Part shown: positions 8,587 through 17,392 of the stretch, in pieces
Layout of the letters: every line of letters begins with the position of its first letter
Position numbering within the stretch: the first letter of the stretch is position 1
Source: Hofstenia miamia
Taxonomy: Eukaryota > Xenacoelomorpha > Acoela
Assembly (NCBI GenBank): GCA_004352715.1
Contig: SCFE01000051.1
Span: 74,906 to 106,496, forward strand
DNA: 31,591 nt
Direction of reading: 5' to 3'
The notes under the pieces: generated by a model
What the model was told of the DNA's origin: nothing
Seen by the model: only the letters and a program-made list of their open reading frames with translations
The model's database searches: none
Made by a program: the position numbers and the translations under genes

Positions 8587-11188
8587 AATATTCTTAGGCA
8601 CTTCATTTGTATTGTTTATGGCCATTTAAAGGAAGGCTGGGATTAACAGAACTTTTTTCATGGAAAACGAAATTGAAAACGAACATTCGTCATCAAGGTA
8701 AAATGAATTTGATAATTCAAATATATTATGATATTTTCTCATCTAGCTAATAGAAGCTAATACTGAGATGCAACGCATATGAAGCATTATATAATTAATT
8801 TGATTTATCAACTTATTTTAATGTGTCGCCCAAATATAAATCAATTTTTTTATTCTCAAAAGTTATTTCAAGTAAGTATTCACTAATAAGTCTTGAGCAA
8901 TTTTAACCTATACCTATGCAAACATTATGAAGACTGGCTACAAAAATTCTCCCCCCACAAGAATCTCCACTAGCTAAAATTTCACACAACACACCACATG
9001 TGGCATGATGTGATGTGGTGCGGTGAGGATCTTCACTCCACATAAGGCCTGCTAGTCATTGTACAGATATATTAAACTAACTTAAAAATTATAAATGTAT
9101 CAAAAAAGTTGGTCACCTAATGAACTTTAAAAATTTTTTCTTTCATATCTTTTATAAAATGAAATATACATTTTTTGATTTAGCTGACCTTATTGCTGTT
9201 GAAAAAATGATCTAGTCGGTCTCTCTTCATTTTGTATTTTTCAGACGCAGCAAATCTTCCTGTAAATTATCTAAGATAGCCAAAAAACGTTTGCTGAATG
9301 ATCTGAAACAGTCCATAATTTAGATTTTTTGTTGGGTGCGAAAAACGAAACAACTAACTTTACTAAATCCATCAAATAAGTTAAGAAATGCATGCTGATT
9401 TATAAATAATACATACTTTAATATAACATATTCAACATATTTGTAATTGAAATTTTAGTTTGCAAAAAATTTGTGCTTGCATTAAAAACAAGTAGTTTGT
9501 TAACTTTTTCACACATATTTTGTAGCAACTTTTAATGTGCAATAAACATCAAATGCAGCTGTGGAAACGCTTTATGATATCCGTAATAAATCAAAGTTTT
9601 GCTAACACAATGTTGCTAACTGTATTGCGAATCATAAAAATTATGAAATGCCATTTATTTGCTTCTACATAAATTATTATCATCAACAATATTGAAAATT
9701 CTGATGTAGTCTATTCAATTATATCATATTCGAACAATTAAATATTTTTTGATAAAAAGGCTTGTTAAATGACACTATCATTCTATCATGATTAAATACA
9801 AATAATATTTTCGATTCCTGCGAGATTTATCGATCAATGAGAACATGGTGGATCATTTTGGAACGTATTATTTAAAATATACACTAGAGATGTTGAAGAA
9901 ATTTAATTATTTTAGAATTACTGAATTTTGGAAACATGCTGATGCTTAGTTCTGTATTTAAAGTTGTATTTTAGAACGAAAAGAAACATCCACCTTCAAT
10001 ATTATTTTATCTCGAAGAAACTAAGCGACATTTTAAAGCAAAGATAAAATGAACGCCTTTCGAAACATTTAAGATCAGAAGTATATGCAGAAATACATCA
10101 AAAAGAACAGAAAATTTTTATAAAATTAGGAGGACATTTAATACAAAAAGTGCAAAAGCACTAATTTATCAACTTTTCCGAAAAGTCAGAATTTATAATT
10201 TTTAAAATTGTTGCCTTAAATATTTGTAATATAAAGTGCAGTTCATTGTAAGTTTTCTAGTTTTCACAAATATTATATATGAAGATGATTTAGTAACAAA
10301 ACAAGTTAGATAGTATATATATATATATGATCCTCTGAAGCTACAAGTTTTCACTTATAGCATCTAGTAAATCATAATTTATCTTGACCTCAATAAATAA
10401 AAGTTCAATATGTATATTTTTCCCAAATGTGGATTTCAATTACTTATCAGCCAACTTTAAACGTAATCTATGTTTTCCTATTCTAAAATATTGCAAACAC
10501 AGTTAAGCTTATGAAAATTGAAACTAAAATAATAAAGTGATCCACTTATTAATTTTTGATGTAAATACTGAATTTCTTTGTTAACTAAGAAAGTCATTCT
10601 AAAAAAATCTAAAAACGAGTCATTTCATACATGATAATTGTATTATATATTGTTAATAATTTGCTATATTTAGAATTCACTGCCTCGTCCAATCATTCAA
10701 TGACGCTGTGTTAATGCATTACAGCATCCTCGAGTAAATAAAACGTTCTCGATAATGATTTTCAAATGTCTAGAAGGTTCTTAAAGAACTTCACAATCCA
10801 ATTTCCACATAAGATTATACTTGACATTTTCCTTACTTATAGGATAAAATTTAAAGCTAGAGTTGTATTTTTAATTCTAGCTAAGCTAAGAAATAATTCG
10901 AGATGTTTATAGCTTCTAAAATGTCATTTCGACTTTTCAAATTAGGAAGTATTCTAGCAGCGATTAAAAAATCGTGCGAATGCTGCTAAGGGTAGCTGTC
11001 CGTTTGTTCGACTGAAACTGGCGATTAATTTACTAATAACAATGACATTGGACACTCACTTCTGATTTTTAGCGAACCTCTATCGTAGTAATAACTGACA
11101 TAACGGCATCCAACCAACGAATTTTTCAAATACAGTACCGAACGCTTTATAAATTGTAGTATCTTTAAATTTTTATATAAGAATAATA
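8587..11188. other. AT-rich non-coding stretch
   Basis: I see no gene, RNA or recognisable mobile element in these 2.6 kb. There is a small hairpin (CACCACAT at 8992-8999 pairing with ATGTGGTG at 9013-9020) and a short TA run near 10311-10328. Sequence resuming after the gap has stops in all frames and could be intron or 3' flank of the gene that entered the gap. Confidence 0.6.
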
Positions 11189-12750
11189 CAGTACTGGAAA
11201 TATGTATTCGACCACCTTGCTATTTTAAATCAATAATGAACATTCATTGGATAGAGTGTGTCTAAAATTATAACTAAGTGTTACTTTGATTAAGAAAGGA
11301 AAATTTGTATGTCTAATACCATAAAATATGTAGAATAACAATTGGCTATTAATTTTGTATCCAAATATTGAAAAATTGTTTTGAAAAAATGTATTCGGTC
11401 ATCTGAAAAAACAAATGGGCAAATCCGAAAAAAGTAAATTCAAAAAAAGATATATAAATTAACAATTGATGCAATATAAGCACTTAGCAACAAAATTCTC
11501 TCATCTAATGTTGTGTAGGGTGAATAACAACTTCAAGGCGATCAAGGATTGAAGGAAAAATTCTTTCAATAAAGCTGTTGGGAATTGATTAAATTTTTTC
11601 TTTATTTCGCTCCACACCTTATCTTCAGTGTGAAGAGTATGCTATGCAATTCGATATTTGACCTCCTTCCAAATATTTTCGATAATGTTAAGGTCTGGAG
11701 ATTGGCCACGCCAGTCACCAAGGATAGCAACTCCTTTATTGTGGAGGAAGTTTTTCCTTTCTTTTGAGGCATGACATGGAGCACCATTCTGCTGATATAT
11801 TGATCACTTGTAAGGAGTGGCAAGAGTTCCTTTTCTAGAATCCGGGCATATTAAGAGTTGGGAGAGTACCAGTGATGTGGACAATCTTGTGAAAGCCACA
11901 CTTCCATATTGCACCCCATACCATTACAGACTTCCCACCATAATTCATTGTCAGCCAAGTAAGTTGAGGCAACGTTCTCCTTGATTAGTATAACTCAAAT
12001 CTTGAATCATCTGAAAAATATAACAGCACAATGTTTAGATGAATTGTCTCTCATTAAATTGACCGACCTCAGCCGGCGTAATCTTTGCTTTGAGGTTAAG
12101 AATGGCTTTCTGGGTGCCAACGAAAGTCCCAATTGAGTACTTCTTCAAGATGTTTCGCACCGTTATTGCCGTAACAAGTTTACCATCAGCCCATTCCTTG
12201 CGAAATTCCTCACAAGTCCTGGGATTTCGATTTGAAAGGCACATAAGAGCTGATTGTGAGGTTTTGGAGGTCTTCCGGACTTTGGCTTGGGGCAATGATG
12301 TTTTCAGCAGTGAAACGTCTGATGATATCGCCGACAATACTTCGAGGTCGCTCTACAAGTTGACTCATCCCTTTCAAATGTTTGGAGATAATTAACTCGT
12401 GGATGGCAAGAGGTACGTAACCAGGCATCATATATGGGGAGGAAAGACGGTTATTAGACAATTTCAATAAAAATAGACTGAACCAATGAAATTTTTTACA
12501 GATTCTCTGATTAGGCTTGAAGTGGCCGAATACCTTTTTTCCAAGAAAAGATTAGCTAACTACAAGCATTGTAGCATTTCTCCTTGAGATTTAAAGTAAA
12601 CAGTGGTGATTGTGTCTCAACATTGATAATTCCTATTTCTGCAACTCCAAATCTAATTAAAAAATATATATATATATTATATTCTTGGCGTCCATTTCTT
12701 AGATATATTTAGGACAAATCATGGATGGCGAATAGTTTTTTCCAGTACTG
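11189..12750 (-). mobile_element. Tc1-type transposon with IR/DR ends, 1562 bp
   Basis: The ends are CAGTACTGGAAA (from 11189) and its reverse complement TTTCCAGTACTG (to 12750), each bordered by TA (11187-11188 and 12751-12752), the standard Tc1/mariner target duplication. Inside each end, about 200 bp in, is a second copy of the binding-site-like sequence: TGTATTCGGTCATCT at about 11390-11404 and, inverted, GGTATTCGGCCACTT at about 12520-12534. These resemble the outer TATTCGACCACC. Two direct repeats per end is the IR/DR architecture known from Sleeping Beauty and Tc3/Minos relatives. The transposase inside is decayed. Confidence 0.88.
11505..12467 (-). pseudogene. Tc1-type transposase pseudogene
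   Basis: Read on the minus strand, segments in shifting frames follow the order of a Tc1 transposase (usual length about 340 residues). First comes an N-terminal helix-turn-helix (ELIISKHLKGMSQLVERPRS...IIRRF), then a second DNA-binding region with NPRTCEEFRKE and the TVRNILKKY stretch. Next are the first catalytic Asp in YFSDDSRFELY, the MVWGAI stretch, a degraded second motif QQNGAPCH near 11780-11794, and GQSPDLNIIENIW with the catalytic Glu. The C-terminal part ends at a TAG at 11505-11507. The second catalytic Asp is replaced by Asn (codon 11786-11788), and there are stops and frameshifts, so no active enzyme can be made. The 5' boundary is approximate, as no clear ATG is retained. Confidence 0.88.
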
Positions 12751-13427
12751 TATATCTTTGCAACACTTACTAATATATATAGTAGGTAAGTACGTGGGGT
12801 AAAACGGTTATGGAGTAAATCGGACACAACAGAACAGAAAATTGATATGCATTCCAAGCTTGTGCGCTTTGTAAGCACCGTCAATTTATTACCGTAGATA
12901 TCAGAATATCACCATTAATTTACACATTTATACATTGGTTTCATACTTGTACTACCTTAACGGTTCGTCGATTTTTGGGGTATGTCATACCCAATACCGA
13001 ATGTGCTATTGCTCAAAAACTATTCAAGTTAATACTATGCCAGTTTGTGATTTTACTATTATTTTATAAGCAGTCACTGAAGTATGTTTTCACTCATTAG
13101 ATTTATTTTGCAAAATGATTACACAGGTATTGCCTTTTAGAGATCATCGAGGTATGTGATACCCCACATAGATCTTTTGTTGATTTTTCAACTTATATAT
13201 TACTCAATATTTCATATACCGAGTTTTTTTGAATACACGCTTTTTTTTATAAGAAACATTTTTATAAGAAACATGAGGCTCAAATCTGGCAAAAATTAAG
13301 AAACATTTAAGAAACACTAGCAGGCTCAACTTTACAGGATCAAAAAAACAAAAAAACAAAACAATATTTTGTGAGAACAACCATGGAATATTTTTTACAA
13401 GACTCATTTTTTAAAGTCAGATTATTG

Positions 13428-13433
13428 TTTATT
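13428..13433 (-). promoter_or_regulatory. Polyadenylation signal AATAAA of the transposase gene
   Basis: AATAAA on the minus strand lies about 45 bases past the transposase stop codon, inside the element. It is conserved in the truncated copy at 6966-6971. Confidence 0.6.
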
Positions 13434-13477
13434 ATAGGCTTAACAGCATAGAACAAAAGTGTTTAGCAAACTTCAAA

Positions 13478-15325
13478 TTAAAAATCGTCAAACAAATCAA
13501 AGATGTTTCCGTCCACATTTTCCTCTACGATCATTTCGTTCTCATGCAGATCATTTTCTATTAATTCAACAGTGGTATCATCTATAGGTTCCGAAACAAT
13601 GTCGTCAACTTGCATTTCAGGAATACTTGTTGTTGGCTCTATCATGGATGGGGGTGGGACGGTGTAATTAGGTAGACCCTCTGGTTGTACTAAGTGATCT
13701 TCTGACCCATCAGCAGTTAAGAGGCAGCCAGTTTTCTGGAACAATCTGTACCGATAGTTGTCATATTTACTATCGAGGAGGCTATTGTATGCTTTTCCAA
13801 TCCATTGGGTGAGTAGGATCCTTCTTTCAGAAGCAGAAAAAGAGTGGTTAACACCGTACCATTTCTCATCGTTCTCATCGCTATCCAACCATTTGTAATG
13901 TTCCAATCGGATTAATGATTTAAGCTGCTCAGCATATCTGGCATCAACTGGCTGCCAGATATCAGTAGCGTTAGGTATACCATACCAGCAAATACCACCG
14001 ATTGCAGCTACCTTCTGCTTGAATTCATCTGTAATTTGTCCAGATAAATTGTCACAAAACAGAACGAATTTCTCATCTACAGCAGCTTTCAATGTACGTT
14101 CTACCCATTCCAGGCAAATTTTGGTATCTGCCCATGCACACTCCTGAAAAAACACATCAACATCAGGATGCCATGATGCTTTTTCAACAGCAGAAATCCT
14201 TTTGCCTGTTCCACGGAAGATTACACCAATTTTTGGCTGACGACCAGAAGGGCTGAAGCAAACTTGTAATGAACATTGCCTTTTATCAAGGCCTGACCCT
14301 GGCTGGCTTACCCATACCTTGTTGTATCGATTTTCAGGATTGTTTGGCTCAATGTGTTGGTAAGTTGTTTTTGTGTTGATAGCAAAAGGTAGCGGCGACT
14401 GATCTACGTTGTATCTTTCGGCAGGTAAGAATCGCCCAAACTTAGAGTCATACTGTTCATTCTTTCCAGTTTTAATCAAACGTTCTCTAAGTGTGGAATG
14501 CCATTTCATCATTTTCTCTCTGTAGTGTTCTTTATTTGGCTTTCTGTTTCTTTGGGTTCGACGAAGTTTTAGATGATTTCGCTTTATGAAAGATACCACA
14601 ACATGTTTTCTCACAAACGCGTCCGGATTGTCTTGCTGTTCTCTATAAATAACTCTAGCTTTACTCCAAAGCCAATTGAAATCCACTCTTCTACCTTCAT
14701 TTCTAGCTTTTTGAAACTTTTGAAACAATGCATGAAACAGTTGGTTATACTTTTTGGCTGGGCGTATTTTGGTCAAAGATTTATTTTCTTTAACACCAGC
14801 TGTTGTAATCTTATCTTTTGCTTTAAGCCATGCAGACACTTGAGATCTATTGATATTATACTTTTCTGCTACATCAATGGCTTTTTCTCCGCTCTCCACT
14901 TCGGCAATTACTTTAGATTTAAACTTGTTACTCAAAGATTGTCTTTTATCTCTTCCTCGTCTTCGTTCAACCTTGGACTCGGACGTATCAACTGGCAGCA
15001 CTTCTTGGTCGTGACTAGCGTTTTTGTCTTCTTGTACTTCGTTGTTGTTTTCATGTAACGGTTGTGTAACTTTATTTTCTTGGCTTATGCTTGCTTTAGA
15101 CGGGCTGTCAACGTTACTTTCTTTTTCACTGGTTGATAAATGGATGCATTTCATATGAACGCTAAGCCCTTGCTGATTGATAAAAGTTTTTTCACATTTT
15201 GAGCATTGCAATACTTGTGGTGAATCAGATATTAAAGTTGGAATGTCAACTTTCATTTCAGTCCCTCTATGAATTATAGTTTTCGTAAAACCAAATGCTG
15301 CTAAAGTCCTTTGCTTTTTTGACAT
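13478..15325 (-). CDS. Intact pogo-like DDD transposase with C2H2 zinc finger, 615 aa
   Basis: This is a nuclear cut-and-paste transposase expected to bind the element ends and excise and insert the DNA at TA. Domains in order: residues 1-13 have a PCNA-interaction-like motif (QRTLAAFGF). Residues 41-62 form a classical C2H2 finger (C41, C44, H57, H62). Residues 65-125 are a low-complexity acidic/polar linker ending in a basic patch RRRGRDKR. Residues 128-172 are a psq/CENP-B-type helix-turn-helix, and about 191-256 a second CENP-B/Tc5-type DNA-binding domain. The DDE_1 catalytic core runs from about 300 to 510, with D308 (YNVDQSPLPF), D425 (LFCDN) and D461 (QPVD); 35 residues separate the last two. 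The tail from 565 is strongly acidic and ends NIFDLFDDF. The whole frame is free of stops from the ATG at 15325. A C2H2 finger ahead of the CENP-B domains is unusual for pogo/Tigger enzymes. QPVDAR at 459-463 reads QPVDAG in the second copy. The family call is strong; activity is inferred. Confidence 0.93.
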   Translation of the reverse strand: MSKKQRTLAAFGFTKTIIHRGTEMKVDIPTLISDSPQVLQCSKCEKTFINQQGLSVHMKCIHLSTSEKESNVDSPSKASISQENKVTQPLHENNNEVQEDKNASHDQEVLPVDTSESKVERRRGRDKRQSLSNKFKSKVIAEVESGEKAIDVAEKYNINRSQVSAWLKAKDKITTAGVKENKSLTKIRPAKKYNQLFHALFQKFQKARNEGRRVDFNWLWSKARVIYREQQDNPDAFVRKHVVVSFIKRNHLKLRRTQRNRKPNKEHYREKMMKWHSTLRERLIKTGKNEQYDSKFGRFLPAERYNVDQSPLPFAINTKTTYQHIEPNNPENRYNKVWVSQPGSGLDKRQCSLQVCFSPSGRQPKIGVIFRGTGKRISAVEKASWHPDVDVFFQECAWADTKICLEWVERTLKAAVDEKFVLFCDNLSGQITDEFKQKVAAIGGICWYGIPNATDIWQPVDARYAEQLKSLIRLEHYKWLDSDENDEKWYGVNHSFSASERRILLTQWIGKAYNSLLDSKYDNYRYRLFQKTGCLLTADGSEDHLVQPEGLPNYTVPPPSMIEPTTSIPEMQVDDIVSEPIDDTTVELIENDLHENEMIVEENVDGNIFDLFDDF

Positions 15326-15384
15326 TTTTACAGCAACGAAGTTGTCACACTTTTCTTTTATTTACTACATATGTTTCTACAGAA

Positions 15385-15530
15385 AAAAAAGTTTTCGAAT
15401 TTTATATTCGAATTTTCGAAAATTTGGATAACTCGCGGTTGTGATCAAAAAAGAAATTCTCCCAACTATACCATACGTTTACAGTAATTTTGACCTAATT
15501 CTTTCTGGTAAAGTTGGGAGAATTTATTAA
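15385..15530 (-). promoter_or_regulatory. Transposase upstream region: three TTCGAA sites and a 14 bp stem
   Basis: Between the transposase start (15325) and the element end lie three TTCGAA palindromes (15394-15399, 15407-15412, 15415-15420). Beyond them is a perfect 14 bp inverted repeat (AAATTCTCCCAACT at 15454-15467 with its complement at 15512-15525, 44-base loop). Their position suggests promoter or 5' untranslated elements of the transposase gene. Function is inferred only from placement. Confidence 0.4.
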
Positions 15531-16773
15531 ACAATCAAAAGACGTAAAAAAATTTTCTAATAAATTGTATATCGGTTGCCGTAAATTTACGCTTTCAGAG
15601 TATAAACAACATGGCGATCAGAGTGAAGACATATCGTGGTGGCCACAGTGAGCTGCTTAGTTGCTGATTGGGGTTGATGAATAGTAGCTACGTTCTTAAC
15701 GTAAGCAATATGTGATGACATATTTATTGAGTTTTTTTGCGTAGGTACGTACACACGCACAGCACAGTACATGCATTAGTCAAGAACTGTTTTCAAAAAA
15801 GTTGACATGCAAATTTAAGAACATTATAAGAAACATTTGAGGCTTGATGACACGAAATTTTAAGAAACACCGAGGTTGAAGTCCAAAAGTATGTTTCTTA
15901 AAAAAAAAAGCGTGTATGTAAGTCAAAAATTTAATGGATTCCTCCTTGGGCGGAGACGCACCTCTGGTGATAATTTGAGCTCAATGCAAAGTTGCTAACA
16001 GACAAACAAACAAACGCTACGAAAAACATAAACCTCCTTGGCTTGTACAAAGCATTTTATTGTGGAGTAAAACGGTACAAAATTTACCATATTGCTTAAT
16101 AGCAGAATTAACATAGATTATATTGTTAGGTTGGCAAGATAGGCCGAGCAACCATAATGATTCCTTTTAAGGGTCAACGAGATTCGGCATAAAGCTGTTT
16201 TATTCTGCTACAAACTTTGGCGAAGGAAGCAAATTTTTTACATTCTAGCAAAGTGGAAGGCCAACCAAATGGCAGTCAAGGAGTAGTGATCTTCATTTAA
16301 GATGATATACACTGAAATGTCCCTGCGAATTGTTGAAAAAAAATTTTCAGCACTTGCTGAGGCATTCAATGAAAAATGAATAAAATGATATTTTGCTGAT
16401 GCGTATGTTGACTCCATTTTGTACATGTGTGTTGTTTCTAAAGGTTGTACATTAAAAAATGTTTTTTCTTATCAAAATATTCTTTGAACAATTTTCTGAA
16501 TTTGTCCAATTTACCCCACCTTACCCAGTGCAGAGTTTTGCTCATTGTCCATTTATGGGCCAGTAATACGAGTACGTGTTTATTGTCCTAAATTAGAATA
16601 ATAAAATGCAAAATATATGTGCAAATGTTTGGCAAAAAAGCAGTGATTTCCTAAGCAGAATAGCTTCTTAAAAACTGACCGTTTTACCCCACTTTACCCT
16701 ACTTTACCCTAAATAGTCAATTAAAATATTTTGAAAGATATAATTGCTGATAAATACCCCAATAGCAAAGCCA

Positions 16774-16893
16774 GGTGCCATTTTCGTCTCATGTTCACTC
16801 ATAATTTGCGTCGCATTTTGGTAAATATCGTTCCTTTTTGCCACACAATAATATCCCTAAAATGCTACGTGGCAAAATAGCAAAAATGGCACC
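16774..16893. mobile_element. Imperfect foldback sequence, MITE-like
   Basis: GGTGCCATTTT at 16774-16784 pairs with AAAATGGCACC at 16883-16893. A second stem lies inside it (TTTTGCCAC at 16836-16844 with GTGGCAAAA at 16869-16877), giving about 120 bp of imperfect palindrome. There is no coding content and no clear target duplication. It could also be a structured non-coding sequence. Confidence 0.45.
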
Positions 16894-17347
16894 ACAATTT
16901 TTCACTCCTGACACAATATATTATACTTGATTGCAAAACTGGTTTAAATACCAATTTACGTTACAACAATCTAGATATTTTAAATCTCTGCACACATTTA
17001 TGACTGTAGTTATAAATTAAAGATGATTTGTTCCTTTAGATGACTAAATTTGCAAAAACGGTGTTTTCAATTTTTGCATGATTACGCTGTTTTGCACCTA
17101 TCATATTTACTCAATATAAATAATAGGTTTAAATTTGAGAATAAATTAAATAAATATTACAAAATAATCCGAATACAAAAAGTAACAGTGTGCCAAATGT
17201 GATATACATCAAAATAGCTTATAATAAAATAGTTTTTTAGAAAGATTTGTTTATAAACTACAATTATGAACATTTCTGTTTTTACAATGTGAATGGGCTG
17301 GACAAGTATATTTGTTTTTAACTGCTTTTCCATTTTAGAATATATAC

Positions 17348-17354
<7 letters not shown>

Positions 17355-17390
<36 letters not shown>
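17355..17390. repeat. TA microsatellite
   Basis: A TA run of about 18 units is seen directly. Confidence 0.95.

Positions 17391-17392
<2 letters not shown>

Larger units (their letters stand above)
13236..15914 (-). mobile_element. Complete pogo-like (Tc1/mariner superfamily) transposon, 2679 bp
   Basis: The element starts CACGCTTTTTTTT at 13236 and ends with the inverted AAAAAAAAAAGCGTG at 15914. TA lies immediately outside at 13234-13235 and 15915-15916, the target duplication of this superfamily. Near the ends are repeated TAAGAAACA motifs: four on the left (13250-13258, 13265-13273, 13297-13305, 13308-13316) and three on the right (15827-15835, 15861-15869, and inverted at 15892-15900), several followed by GAGG. 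These are candidate transposase-binding sites. The element carries one long intact transposase gene on the minus strand and has inserted into another element (12781-16703). Intact ends plus an intact gene suggest recent or ongoing mobility. Confidence 0.92.
12781..16703. mobile_element. Outer DNA element with TGGGGTAAAACGGT ends, host of the pogo insertion
   Basis: The left end AGTAGGTAAG...TGGGGTAAAACGGT (12781-12808) is matched by an inverted right end (about 16678-16703) with a 14 bp perfect core. Further GGAGTAAA(A/T)CGG-type motifs lie inside both ends (12813, 16065 and, inverted, 16508). Removing the pogo-like insertion leaves about 1.2 kb without a transposase frame, so this looks like a non-autonomous element. 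Two small palindromes (GGGTATG-T-CATACCC near 12979 and GGTATGTGATACC near 13151) lie in its left half. Family and target duplication are not resolved. Confidence 0.6.

Noticed and set aside
7525-8629. Open frames across the second N run joining the gene at 7391 to sequence after 8586
   Set aside because: The continuity is created by N. The gap size is unknown, so frame and linkage cannot be inferred. The in-frame tail after the gap (to 8629) shows no motif.
10766-10793. Heat-shock-element-like GAA..TTC..GAAC..TTC pattern
   Set aside because: The spacing between the repeats is irregular and there is no nearby gene. Chance is likely in AT-rich DNA.
12090-12395. 101-codon plus-strand frame
   Set aside because: It is an antisense shadow of the Tc1 transposase pseudogene on the minus strand.
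14573-15058. 161-codon plus-strand frame
   Set aside because: It is antisense to the intact pogo-like transposase and rich in Phe/Ser, as expected of a shadow of a Lys/Glu-rich gene.
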